Origin: Kushneria sinocarnis | GTDB taxonomy: Bacteria; Pseudomonadota; Gammaproteobacteria; Pseudomonadales; Halomonadaceae | DNA length: 64,000 bases | Reading direction: 5' to 3' | NCBI RefSeq assembly: GCF_003633775.1 | Contig: NZ_RBIN01000006.1 | Coordinates: forward strand, 62,001-126,000 | In this document: positions 48,053-56,553 of the stretch, one piece after another | How the letters are laid out: the number at the start of each line of letters is the position of its first letter | How positions within the stretch are numbered: the stretch's first letter is position 1 | Notes under the pieces: model-generated | The model's database searches: none | What the model was told of the DNA's origin: nothing | The model's input: only the letters and a program-made list of their open reading frames with translations | Translations under genes and position numbers: made by a program

Positions 48053-48322
48053 GGGACCTTCAATCCATTGGCTGTCGATAACGGGCAGGCAGCGCCCGTT
48101 GCAAGCGCGGCATTCTAGCGTTACATCACGACCAGCTGAATGGTGAAGGCATTATCGGATGGTCAGCCGGGGGTCAGAGCGGCATATTTCGCCCACTGCC
48201 GGCAACCGGTTTTCATGCCGGATGATGCGCCATACCAGGCAAGGGCCACCGGGGCTCCTGCTTGCCATCGGCGCTGTGCTATCGTCGGCATCATCATCCC
48301 GAACAAACAGAGGAGCCCGGAC

Positions 48323-48592
48323 ATGAGCAGCGAGATCCAGCTCAACCGCGAGATTCAGGAGCTGCGCGGCTTCATCAAGAAATTGCTGCAGGACCTCGAC
48401 ATTCTCAACCGCTCGATGGAAGTGGCGCGCGCCCACTTTGGCGAACGCGACGCCGATGCCAGAATCGCCGATGAAATCTCCCGGGCCACCAGCGTCAAGA
48501 TTCCCCAGGATGCCAGGGAGCATACACCGGCGGACAAGCTCTTCCTGGAAGTACTCAAGGAAGTGGTGGAAGAGGAAAAGGCGCTGTATTGA
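48323..48592 (+). CDS. Small coiled-coil hypothetical protein
   Basis: Unrecognised protein of 89 residues, well supported by AGGAG ten bases before the ATG and by typical codon use. It is charged and helical: IQLNREIQELRGFIKKLLQD suggests a short coiled coil, followed by RAHFGERDADARIADEISRA and an acidic C-terminal helix ending EEEKALY. No cysteines or membrane segments. It is followed by a bidirectional terminator shared with the pilin gene. Function unknown. Confidence 0.65.
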   Translation: MSSEIQLNREIQELRGFIKKLLQDLDILNRSMEVARAHFGERDADARIADEISRATSVKIPQDAREHTPADKLFLEVLKEVVEEEKALY

Positions 48593-48603
48593 GAGATAAT
48601 GAA

Positions 48604-48625
48604 AAAGCCGGCACCAGCCGGCTTT
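48604..48625. terminator. Bidirectional terminator
   Basis: Perfect 9-bp stem AAAGCCGGC (48604-48612) with GCCGGCTTT (48617-48625) and an ACCA loop, between the convergent 89-residue gene and the pilin gene. Confidence 0.8.
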
Positions 48626-48630
48626 CGAAT

Positions 48631-49089
48631 TCAGCTATCGGGCTGCTCGTCCCCACCATCTGGCCCGTTACAGCCTTTGGGAATGAAGGAGGCCTGGACA
48701 TCCGTCGAACACGTCCATACTCCGTTGTCTGAGCGTTCCAGCGAGATGCTGTTGCCATTCACCTGAGCACTGGCATTATCAAAGGCCAGCGAAATGGTAC
48801 CTGTTCCTGTTTCTTTATCTGAAGATGCCGTGAGTGTCCCCAGATTCACCTCTTCACTTGTCAGGCCGATGAATCCAGCATCATTTTCAGTAATACTGAT
48901 TTCCTGACCATTCAGAATTCTTTCTTCCGCTGCCGTTTGAGTCCCACGTATAGTGGCAAGACCGGAAGCCACTTCCGATCTCGCCACATAATCCTGATAG
49001 CGCGGAATCGCGATCGCCGCGAGCACGCCGATGATCGCTACCACGATCATCAGTTCGATCAGCGTAAAACCACCCTGACTGCGTTTCAT
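48631..49089 (-). CDS. pilA: Type IV major pilin (PilA/PilE family)
   Basis: Prepilin of 152 residues. The leader MKRSQGG is cut before Phe8 by PilD, and the mature protein begins [20 protein letters not shown] with Glu5 in place. Cys127 and Cys140 can form the C-terminal disulfide loop (D-region). AAGGG precedes the ATG at 49089. The gene is divergent from pilB-pilC-pilD, the usual Pseudomonas-like arrangement. The N-terminal third has normal base composition, but bases 48720-48960 fall to about 48% GC, unlike the neighbours, suggesting an exchanged or fast-evolving C-terminal part. Confidence 0.93.
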   Translation of the reverse strand: MKRSQGGFTLIELMIVVAIIGVLAAIAIPRYQDYVARSEVASGLATIRGTQTAAEERILNGQEISITENDAGFIGLTSEEVNLGTLTASSDKETGTGTISLAFDNASAQVNGNSISLERSDNGVWTCSTDVQASFIPKGCNGPDGGDEQPDS

Positions 49090-49291
49090 CAATCCCTTCC
49101 CCTGTGCTCGGCATATCACCGCCACTCAACAATGAGTGACAGCAGGATAACGGTATAATACCGAGGGCAATATGCTGCGCTGCCACCGGCGTCCATCCTC
49201 AGGTAACGGCCATGCGGGCCCGAGCTTTAGCGATACCGGCAGCCGGCCGATAACCATGGGGAACCATTCGCCGAACCGGTCGGATATCCCC

Positions 49292-51019
49292 ATGCCCGAG
49301 ACTTTCGTTACCTCGCCATCATCGCTGCGCGGACTGGCGCGCCGCCTCGTCGAGGATGGTCTGCTGGATGAAGCCGCTGCCCGCGAAGCGCAGGAGGCAG
49401 CCGATGCCGAGGAGTGCCCGCTGCTGCATTACGTCACCCGTGAGGCGCTGGTCTCGGCGCGTGATGCCACCCTGGCCACGGCGTGGGAGTACGGCCTGGC
49501 CTGTGTCGATCTGGAAGCGATTCCGGTCACCCATCTGCCGGACATGACCGGCATGAGCGAAGGTCTGCTGCGCCGTCTCGGCGCCCTGCCGCTGGCCCGC
49601 CATCCGCATCGGCTGGTCATGGCCGTGGACGCCCCCTCCGCGCTGCCCGGGCTGGATGAGCTGCAGTTCAGCACCGGGCTCTCGGTGGAAGCCGTGCTGG
49701 CCCCGGTGGATCAGCTCGCCCGCGCGCTGGAGCAGTACCTGGAACTGCACGACGATGGTGCCATGGCGCTGCTGGGCAACGGTGATTCGCTGGATGAGCT
49801 GAACCTGGAAGAGGACCAGGAGAGCGTAAGCGTGGATGCCGCCATCAGCGACAACGACGATGCGCCGGTGGTGCGCTTCGTCAAGCAGCTGATGCTCGAT
49901 GCCATCCGACGCGGCGCCTCGGATATTCATTTCGAACCCTATGAGACCAGCTTCCGGGTCCGCTTTCGCATCGATGGGCTGCTGATCGAAGCGGCCCGCC
50001 CGCCCACGGGCCTGCGCAGCCGGATTACCGCTCGCCTCAAGGTGCTGGCACGCCTCGATATCTCCGAGCGGCGCCTGCCCCAGGACGGCAATATCCGGAT
50101 GCGCCTTTCGACAAGACGCAGCGTCGATTTTCGTGTCAACACGCTGCCCACGCTTGCAGGAGAGAAGGTCGTGCTACGCCTGCTCGATGCTGCCGAAGCC
50201 CGGCTGGGCATCGAGGCACTGGGCTTTCACCCCGAGCAGCAGACCTGTTACGAGACCGCGCTCGCCCGCCCGCAGGGAATGATTCTGGTAACCGGTCCGA
50301 CCGGCAGCGGCAAGACGGTCACGCTCTACACCGGCCTCAATATTCTCAATACCGAAGAGCGCAACATTGCCACGGCCGAGGACCCGGTCGAGCTGCGTCT
50401 TGAAGGCATCAATCAGGTCAATGTCCAGCCACGCATCGGCCTCGACTTCGCCAGTGCCCTGCGCGCCTTTCTGCGTCAGGATCCGGATGTCGTCATGGTG
50501 GGGGAGATCCGCGATCTGGAAACCGCCGAGATCGCGGTCAAGGCGGCCCAGACCGGTCACCTGGTGCTCTCCACGCTGCATACCAACTCCGCCGCCGAAA
50601 CCCTGACGCGGTTGCGCAACATGGGGGTGGCCGCCTTCAACATCGCCAGCTCGGTCTCCCTGATCATCGCCCAGCGTCTTGCCCGCCGACTGTGCGAGCA
50701 CTGCCGCGAACCGATCACCGTGCCCGACCAGGTATTGCGCGAGGCCGGCGCCAGCGACGCAGAGATCGAACAGGCCACCCTCTACCGGGCGCAGGGCTGT
50801 GACCGCTGTACCAATGGCTATCATGGCCGTCTGGGTATCTATGAGGTCATGCCGGTGTCCACGGTCATGAGCCGGCTGATCATGCAGGAAGTCAGTGCCC
50901 TGGAGCTGTCCGACCAGGCCCGTCGGGAGGGCCATGACAGTCTGCGTCGCAGCGGGTTGCGCAGGGTCATGGCGGGTGAAACAACGCTTGAAGAGATCAA
51001 CCGGGTCACCAGCCACTAA
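49292..51019 (+). CDS. pilB: Type IV pilus assembly ATPase PilB
   Basis: Hexameric motor that extends the pilus, 575 residues. An N-terminal GspE/MshEN-like domain (1-165) precedes the ATPase. Walker A GPTGSGKT is at 335-342, the Asp box near 362 (TAEDPVELRL), Walker B DPDVVMVGEIRD near 398 and the His box LSTLHTNSA near 427. A four-cysteine zinc site follows (CEHC near 469, CDRC near 504). ATG at 49292 is chosen because the MshEN homology begins just after; the frame is open upstream to 49172. A TATAAT hexamer stands at 49154-49159. Confidence 0.96.
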   Translation: MPETFVTSPSSLRGLARRLVEDGLLDEAAAREAQEAADAEECPLLHYVTREALVSARDATLATAWEYGLACVDLEAIPVTHLPDMTGMSEGLLRRLGALPLARHPHRLVMAVDAPSALPGLDELQFSTGLSVEAVLAPVDQLARALEQYLELHDDGAMALLGNGDSLDELNLEEDQESVSVDAAISDNDDAPVVRFVKQLMLDAIRRGASDIHFEPYETSFRVRFRIDGLLIEAARPPTGLRSRITARLKVLARLDISERRLPQDGNIRMRLSTRRSVDFRVNTLPTLAGEKVVLRLLDAAEARLGIEALGFHPEQQTCYETALARPQGMILVTGPTGSGKTVTLYTGLNILNTEERNIATAEDPVELRLEGINQVNVQPRIGLDFASALRAFLRQDPDVVMVGEIRDLETAEIAVKAAQTGHLVLSTLHTNSAAETLTRLRNMGVAAFNIASSVSLIIAQRLARRLCEHCREPITVPDQVLREAGASDAEIEQATLYRAQGCDRCTNGYHGRLGIYEVMPVSTVMSRLIMQEVSALELSDQARREGHDSLRRSGLRRVMAGETTLEEINRVTSH

Positions 51020-51033
51020 AGGAAAACAGTGCC

Positions 51034-52278
51034 ATGACATCGCGTACGGGGTTCGCCCGCACACGAGCGAAGGAACACCCCCGCATTACGGTCTGGAAAT
51101 GGCAGGGACGCAATGCCCGTGGCAAACGCCTCCAGGGCGAGATGGTCGCGAGCGACCAGAGCGAGGTCCGGCGCCATCTCGCCCAGCAGGGCATCAGCGT
51201 ACGCAGGTTGAGCCGCAGGCGTTCACTCCCCGTTTTCGGCAATCGCATTCGCAGCCGTGACATCACCCTCTTTGCCCGCCAGATGGCCACCATGATCCAT
51301 GCCGGTATTCCCCTGCTGCAGGCCTTTACGGCGGTCGCCAACAGCACCACCCAGCCGGCACTGCGCCATCTCATCGAAACCCTGTATCAGGATGTTTCCG
51401 GTGGCATGAGCTTCTCCGGCGCTCTGGCCAGGCACCCCGGACACGTCGATGAGCTGTTCGTCCACCTGGTAGCCGCGGGTGAGCAGGCTGGTGCCCTGGA
51501 CCGGATGCTGGAGCGGATCGCCCTCTACAAGGAACGGCTGGAAGTACTGCGCGCGCGAGTCCTGAAGGCGATGTACTACCCCGTTTCGGTGATCGGCGTG
51601 GGGATCGGTATTACCGTTCTGTTGCTGGTCGAGGTGGTGCCTCAGTTCGAGACCATGTTCTCGGGCTTCGGTGCCGAGCTGCCCATGCCCACCCAACTCA
51701 CCATTCGGCTCTCGGAAACGGTACAGGCGTGGTGGTTCCAGAGTCTTGTTGTCCTGCTGGGGGCGGGTGTGCTGCTGCGCTTCATCCTGCGGCGTTCACC
51801 CGTGCTGAACCTGCAGCTGAGTCGCCTCTCTCTCAGGCTGCCGGTCATTGGCGGCATTCTGGAAAAATCGGCCATCGCCCGTTTTACCCGTACCCTTTCC
51901 ACCAGTTTCGCTGCCGGCGTACCATTGCTGGAGGCGCTCGAGACTGCTTCCGGAGCCTGCGGCAATCAGGTCTTTGCCCGGGCTGTCAATGACATCCGAG
52001 CCGACGTCAATAACGGGCAGCAGCTGCACATCGCCATGCGCAACACCAGCCTTTTTTCATCGATGTCGCTTCAAATGGTGGCCATCGGTGAAGAGGCGGG
52101 CTCGCTGGATGATATGCTCGACCGGGTCGCCGAATTCCACGAAACCGAAGTGGAAAATCGCGTGGACACCCTCACCTCCCTGCTGGAGCCCTTCATCATC
52201 GTGGTGCTGGGCCTGCTGGTAGGCGGTCTGGTGTTGTCGATGTATCTGCCGGTATTCGAACTGGGCAGCGCCATCTGA
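51034..52278 (+). CDS. pilC: Type IV pilus inner-membrane platform protein PilC
   Basis: Platform protein of 414 residues with two GspF domains. The first (about 75-200) contains FARQMATMIHAGIPLLQAF and HLVAAGEQAGALDRMLERIA; the second (about 280-400) repeats the pattern with FTRTLSTSFAAGVPLLEALE and MVAIGEEAGSLDDMLDRVAE. Three membrane segments are seen, the last being FIIVVLGLLVGGLVLSMYLP. AAGGA precedes the ATG, 15 bases after pilB. Confidence 0.96.
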   Translation: MTSRTGFARTRAKEHPRITVWKWQGRNARGKRLQGEMVASDQSEVRRHLAQQGISVRRLSRRRSLPVFGNRIRSRDITLFARQMATMIHAGIPLLQAFTAVANSTTQPALRHLIETLYQDVSGGMSFSGALARHPGHVDELFVHLVAAGEQAGALDRMLERIALYKERLEVLRARVLKAMYYPVSVIGVGIGITVLLLVEVVPQFETMFSGFGAELPMPTQLTIRLSETVQAWWFQSLVVLLGAGVLLRFILRRSPVLNLQLSRLSLRLPVIGGILEKSAIARFTRTLSTSFAAGVPLLEALETASGACGNQVFARAVNDIRADVNNGQQLHIAMRNTSLFSSMSLQMVAIGEEAGSLDDMLDRVAEFHETEVENRVDTLTSLLEPFIIVVLGLLVGGLVLSMYLPVFELGSAI

Positions 52279-52349
52279 GCGATGCCCTGTCATGACAACG
52301 CCACTCGGACAGCGTCCGAGTCATTTGCCTTCGCTGCGGAGATTGTTTC

Positions 52350-53210
52350 TTGACATCCCTGACGATGCTGCCGCCCTGGCCGGTACTGACGGTACTGCTG
52401 CTGGTGGCGCTGGCCCTGGGCAGCTTTCTCAATGTGGTCATCACGCGACTGCCGGTGATCCTGATGCGCGGCTGGCGCGCCGAGGCGCGTGACGCGCTGG
52501 AACTGCCCGGCGAATCACTGCCCCGCTTCAATCTGCTGACCCCGGGCTCGCTCTGTCCGCACTGCGAGCATCCCATCGCCTGGCACGACAACCTCCCGCT
52601 TCTGGGCTACCTCAAGCGGCGTGGCCGCTGTGCCCACTGTCAGGGCAGGATCAGTCCCCAGTATCCCCTGGTCGAACTGACCACCCTGCTGCTCACCCTG
52701 GCGGTCATCTGGCAACAGGGCCTGGGCCTCGACAGTCTCGCCCTTCTGGCCGCCTGCCTGGTCCTGCTGGTACTGGCCGTGATCGATCTGCGCACCCAGC
52801 TGCTGCCGGACATCCTGACTCAGCCACTGCTCTGGGGCGGCCTGCTTTATCATCTGGTCTTCGCACCTTCCGGGCTTGCAGACTCGGTCATTGGCGCGCT
52901 GGCCGGCTATCTGGTGCTATGGTCCCTTTACTGGCTGTTCCGGCTGCTCACCGGGCGCGAAGGGATGGGCCAGGGCGACTTCAAGCTGCTGGCCGCGCTG
53001 GGCGCCTGGTGCGGCTGGCCCTCGCTGCCACCGCTACTGGTCATTGCCACGCTGCTGGGGTCAATCTATGGCATCGGACTGCAGCTGCGGCGTCCCGGCA
53101 CCCGCGGACAGCCGCTGGCCTTCGGCCCCTTTCTGGTCATTGCCGGCTGGCTGATGCTGCTGCACGGCCCGATGCTGACAGCGGCTTACATGAGTGTACT
53201 GGGGTTGTAG
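52350..53210 (+). CDS. pilD: Prepilin peptidase / N-methyltransferase PilD
   Basis: Inner-membrane aspartic peptidase of 286 residues that cuts and methylates prepilins. The N-terminal methylase zinc site has Cys69-x2-Cys72 and Cys94-x2-Cys97. The catalytic aspartates are Asp146 (VIDLRT) and Asp210 in the GxGD motif GMGQGDFK. About eight helices are present. The start is taken as TTG at 52350, which has GGAG ten bases upstream; an ATG five codons later is possible. It follows pilC and precedes coaE, as in Pseudomonas. Confidence 0.95.
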   Translation: MTSLTMLPPWPVLTVLLLVALALGSFLNVVITRLPVILMRGWRAEARDALELPGESLPRFNLLTPGSLCPHCEHPIAWHDNLPLLGYLKRRGRCAHCQGRISPQYPLVELTTLLLTLAVIWQQGLGLDSLALLAACLVLLVLAVIDLRTQLLPDILTQPLLWGGLLYHLVFAPSGLADSVIGALAGYLVLWSLYWLFRLLTGREGMGQGDFKLLAALGAWCGWPSLPPLLVIATLLGSIYGIGLQLRRPGTRGQPLAFGPFLVIAGWLMLLHGPMLTAAYMSVLGL

Positions 53211-53255
53211 ACTGCCCAGCGCCAATACCTGTCATCATGTCAAAGGAGAGCGCCA

Positions 53256-53876
53256 GTGCTGATCGTGGGTCTGACCGGTGGCATTGCCTCGGGCAAGAGT
53301 ACCGTGGCGCGCGCCTTCGCCGAACTCGGGGCCGCCTGGGTGGATGCCGATGACGTCGCCCGTGACATCGTGGCCCCCGGAGAGCCCGCGCTGGAGAGGA
53401 TCCGGCAGCAGTTCGGCGAGGAGATGATCACCTCCGAGGGCCAGCTCGATCGCGTCCGGCTGCGACAGTGCATCTTCAGCGAGGAGGTGCAGCGGCGGAA
53501 ACTGGAAGAGATCACCCATCCACTCATACGCGAGCGCATCGTGACCCGGCTGGAAGGGTTTCGCCAGGGCGGAACGGAATATGCCCTGCTGGTTTCCCCC
53601 CTGCTGCTGGAAACCGATCAGTATCGGCTGGTGGACCGGATACTGGTGGTCGATGTCGACGAGGAGACCCAGCTGGCACGCACCCGACAGCGTGATGGCA
53701 TTGATAGCGAACAGGCCCGGGCCATCATTGCCGCCCAGCTTCCCCGCGCGCAGCGTCTTGCCGCTGCGCATGATGTCCTCGACAACAGCGGCACCACACA
53801 GGAAATGCAAGCCCGGATCGAGCGACTCGATGGCCGGTATCGACAGCTCGCTCGCGAAATGCAGCCGGGGGTGTGA
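53256..53876 (+). CDS. coaE: Dephospho-CoA kinase
   Basis: Last enzyme of coenzyme A synthesis, 206 residues. The P-loop GGIASGKS is at 8-15, and [13 protein letters not shown] near 30 binds substrate. The helical CoA domain and lid follow, with HPLIRERI near 89 and [20 protein letters not shown] near 145. The start codon is GTG at 53256, with AAAGGAG seven bases upstream. It is in the pilD-coaE-yacG cluster common in gammaproteobacteria. Confidence 0.96.
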   Translation: MLIVGLTGGIASGKSTVARAFAELGAAWVDADDVARDIVAPGEPALERIRQQFGEEMITSEGQLDRVRLRQCIFSEEVQRRKLEEITHPLIRERIVTRLEGFRQGGTEYALLVSPLLLETDQYRLVDRILVVDVDEETQLARTRQRDGIDSEQARAIIAAQLPRAQRLAAAHDVLDNSGTTQEMQARIERLDGRYRQLAREMQPGV

Positions 53877-53934
53877 CCACAAGTGCGACACGCCCACCCT
53901 GCGCGTTCCGAGGACCAACACCGGAGAGTATGCC

Positions 53935-54171
53935 ATGAGCCGTAAAACTGCCGAGGGCAAGCCGATCGTTACCTGCCCGCACTGCAACCGTGAAGTCGTC
54001 TGGTCAACCGAGAGCGCGTGGCGTCCGTTCTGCTCCAAACGCTGCAAGATGATCGATCTCGGCGCCTGGGCCGATGAATCCCACCGCATCGCCGGCGAGC
54101 CGGCGATGGATGAAGCCAATCTCGACAGTCTGATCGATCAGCTCGAACGCGGCGGGGGATCGAACAAGTGA
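53935..54171 (+). CDS. yacG: DNA gyrase inhibitor YacG
   Basis: Zinc-binding protein of 78 residues that in E. coli binds GyrB and inhibits gyrase. The zinc ligands are Cys14 and Cys17 (CPHC) and Cys33 and Cys37 (CSKRC). The segment [20 protein letters not shown] is highly characteristic. GGAG lies ten bases before the ATG at 53935. An acidic C-terminus with Gly-rich end follows. A GC-rich palindrome (54174-54189) follows the stop and may help termination. Confidence 0.95.
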   Translation: MSRKTAEGKPIVTCPHCNREVVWSTESAWRPFCSKRCKMIDLGAWADESHRIAGEPAMDEANLDSLIDQLERGGGSNK

Positions 54172-54283
54172 CACGGCCGGAACCGGCCGCAGTGGCAGGA
54201 ATGCCGTAAAGCATCCCGCCCGCGGGCATGCCTGCATGGCTTGAGCTTTCAGGCCGAGCGATGCAGACACGCGCTGGCCCTGC

Positions 54284-55234
54284 TCATTCGGGATACCAGT
54301 AATCCCGGATCGAGGCAATGCCCTGCGCGCCCACGGCGCGGGCACGATCGCAGTCATGCCGGGTCACGCCGCCCAGGGCATAAACCGGCATGACAGCATG
54401 CTCCACCAGCTTCTGGAAATCGTGCCAGCCCATGGTGATGGCACCCGGATGACTCGGTGTCTCACGCAGTGGCGACAGGGTAATGAAGTCACACCCTATC
54501 AGGGCAGCCTGATTCACCTGGGATTGATCATGGGTCGAAGCCGCCAGCCACTTGTCCGCGGCAATGGGGCGTCGATCGAGCCCCATCAGACGCGTACTGG
54601 TCAGATGAATGCCATCGGCATCCACCTGCTCGAGCAGCGCCGGATCACCATTGAGCATCAGCCGCGCGCCATGCCTGCGACAGAGCGCCAGCGCCTGCTC
54701 GGCACGCTGCTGCCAGCGCTCGTCTACCAGCGTCTTCGCCCGCAGCTGTACCAGCCTGATGCCATCCTCCTCGAGGGCCCGGTCGAGCTTCTGCTCGAAG
54801 CGTGCTTCATCCTCTTCCTCACCGGTAATCAGGTAATGGCGAGGCAGCATGACCGCCCGAATGATGGGATGATTGGCTTCAGGGAACGGATAGCGCTCGA
54901 GATCACCGACCTCGACCCAGCGCACTGCCTGCCCCTCCCGGCCCCAGGGCTCCCCCTCATAATCATGGGTCTCCCAGACATCAAGCAGGATATGCTTGTC
55001 AGGGTATTCGTGATGCACCCGGATCAGGGGCTGCGCCCGGCCGATGGTCACGCCCAGCTCTTCGGCAAGTTCGCGCCGCAATGCCTCCAGACCGGTTTCG
55101 AACGGCGCCAGCTTGCCACCGGGGAACTCCCACAAACCACCCTGATCGGCAATCGAGGGGCGCCTGGCAATCAGTACCTGTCCCCGCTCATTGAAAATAG
55201 CCGCTGCTGCGACATGCACCCGTCTTTTCGGCAT
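54284..55234 (-). CDS. Nudix hydrolase (MutT-like) fused to a thiamine-phosphate-synthase-like domain
   Basis: Two-domain protein of 316 residues. Residues 1-130 form a MutT-type Nudix domain (VAAAAIFNERGQVLIARRP) with the complete Nudix box from Gly38 to about residue 60 (GGKLAPFE, then REL-EELGV). It probably removes 8-oxo-dGTP. From about 140 a TenI/thiamine phosphate synthase-like barrel follows, with RLVQLRAKTLVDERW, DGIHLTSTRL and FITLSPLRETPSHPG. The second domain lacks an obvious full set of thiamine-synthase residues and its role is unknown. The same fusion is common next to argJ-secA in pseudomonads and relatives. Confidence 0.9.
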   Translation of the reverse strand: MPKRRVHVAAAAIFNERGQVLIARRPSIADQGGLWEFPGGKLAPFETGLEALRRELAEELGVTIGRAQPLIRVHHEYPDKHILLDVWETHDYEGEPWGREGQAVRWVEVGDLERYPFPEANHPIIRAVMLPRHYLITGEEEDEARFEQKLDRALEEDGIRLVQLRAKTLVDERWQQRAEQALALCRRHGARLMLNGDPALLEQVDADGIHLTSTRLMGLDRRPIAADKWLAASTHDQSQVNQAALIGCDFITLSPLRETPSHPGAITMGWHDFQKLVEHAVMPVYALGGVTRHDCDRARAVGAQGIASIRDYWYPE

Positions 55235-55275
55235 GATCCCGCTCTACCTGCCTGATTGAACTGTTGTGAAATTCG

Positions 55276-55292
55276 GGCGTGCCGGGCACGCC
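55276..55292 (-). terminator. Hairpin after argJ
   Basis: A 7-bp stem GGCGTGC/GCACGCC (55276-55282 with 55286-55292) with a 3-base loop lies between argJ and the Nudix gene on the minus strand. Only a short T-tract (TTT) follows, so termination is probably partial. Confidence 0.4.
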
Positions 55293-55311
55293 GATGACGC
55301 CGGACGACCGC

Positions 55312-56520
55312 TCAGCTGCGGTAATCGGCATTGATTGAAACGTAATCGTGCGACAGATCGGAGGTCCAGACCCGGGCGGCCTGCTCGCCCCGGCCGAGCC
55401 GAATGGTCAATACGATATCCTCCTGCGCCATCTCGGCCGCCCCTGCCGCTTCGGTATAGCTCGCAGCGCGGCCCCCGTTTTCGGCAATGGTGACGCCGTT
55501 GATATCAAGCCCCACCCGCTCGACCTCCAGCTGTTCGACCGGGGCCTTGCCGATGGCCATCAGCAGTCTGCCCCAGTTGGCATCACCGGCGTAGAGCGCA
55601 GTCTTGACCAGCGGTGAGTGCGCTACGCTGAAGGCCACTTCCAGCGCCTCGTCTTCACTGCGCGCCTGTTCGACGGCAATGGTGACGAACCTGGTGGCGC
55701 CTTCACCATCGCGCACGATGGCATGCGAAAGCTCCAGCAGCACCATGGTCAGTGCCTCCCGGAATGCCGCGATATCCCCGTCACCGTCAAGGGCCGCCCC
55801 CGCGCCGGTCGCGATCAGTGTACAGGCGTCATTGGTTGAAGTATCGGAATCGATGGTGATCCGATTGAAGGAGCGTTCCACGCCTTCCCGCAGCAGCTGC
55901 TCCAGCAGGCCCTGCTCGATATCGGCGTCGGTAGCCAAAAAGGCCAGCATGGTGGCCATGTTCGGCCGGATCATGCCGGCACCCTTGGCGATGCCGTTGA
56001 TGGTGACCGTCCCCTTTTCCAGCGCCACCTGCCTCGTTGCCCCCTTGGGGCGGGTATCGGTGGTGAGAATACCCTCGGCCGCTGCCGTCCAGCCGCTGCC
56101 ATCCAGAGTACTGAGCGCGCCGTCCAGTCCTCCGCGAATGCGCTCGATCGGCAATGGCTCACCGATCACGCCGGTCGAATAGGGCAGCACGGTCGAGGGC
56201 AGCACCTCGACCCGCTCGGCCAGCGCCGCACAGCAGTCCCGTGCAGCGGTCATGCCGGCCTCGCCATTACCGGCGTTGGCATTGCCGGTATTGATCAGCA
56301 GATAGCGAGGCGCGGCCTGCGCCAGATGCTGCTGTGCCACACAGACCGGCGCGGCACGAAAGGCGTTGCGGGTAAACGTGGCCGCGACATGAGCCCCGTC
56401 GCGGATTTCGACCACGACCAGATCCCGCTGGCCGGGCCGCTTGATTCCCGCCATCGCGGTGCCCAGCCGGACACCGGCGATTTCGGGCATTTCCGGAAAG
56501 CGGGCTTCACCTGTGGCCAT
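55312..56520 (-). CDS. argJ: Bifunctional glutamate N-acetyltransferase / amino-acid acetyltransferase ArgJ
   Basis: Transfers acetyl from N-acetylornithine to glutamate, recycling the acetyl group in arginine synthesis. The precursor has 402 residues and cleaves itself before Thr190 in the motif NMATML (preceded by KGAGMIRP). Other features are LINTGNANAGNGE near 75 and the C-terminal SLSHDYVSINADYRS-like end (DLSHDYVSINADYRS). GGGGAG lies before the ATG. It sits 33 bases downstream of secA, as in Pseudomonas. Its presence makes a separate ArgE unnecessary for biosynthesis. Confidence 0.97.
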   Translation of the reverse strand: MATGEARFPEMPEIAGVRLGTAMAGIKRPGQRDLVVVEIRDGAHVAATFTRNAFRAAPVCVAQQHLAQAAPRYLLINTGNANAGNGEAGMTAARDCCAALAERVEVLPSTVLPYSTGVIGEPLPIERIRGGLDGALSTLDGSGWTAAAEGILTTDTRPKGATRQVALEKGTVTINGIAKGAGMIRPNMATMLAFLATDADIEQGLLEQLLREGVERSFNRITIDSDTSTNDACTLIATGAGAALDGDGDIAAFREALTMVLLELSHAIVRDGEGATRFVTIAVEQARSEDEALEVAFSVAHSPLVKTALYAGDANWGRLLMAIGKAPVEQLEVERVGLDINGVTIAENGGRAASYTEAAGAAEMAQEDIVLTIRLGRGEQAARVWTSDLSHDYVSINADYRS

Positions 56521-56553
56521 CGTGTTCTCCCCGGGCCGGTCACCGAGCGCTGA

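Noticed and set aside
49090-49170. Sigma-54 promoter for the pilin gene
   Set aside because: A TGGC...TGC pattern is present on the minus strand, but the spacing between GG and GC is nine bases, not the required ten.
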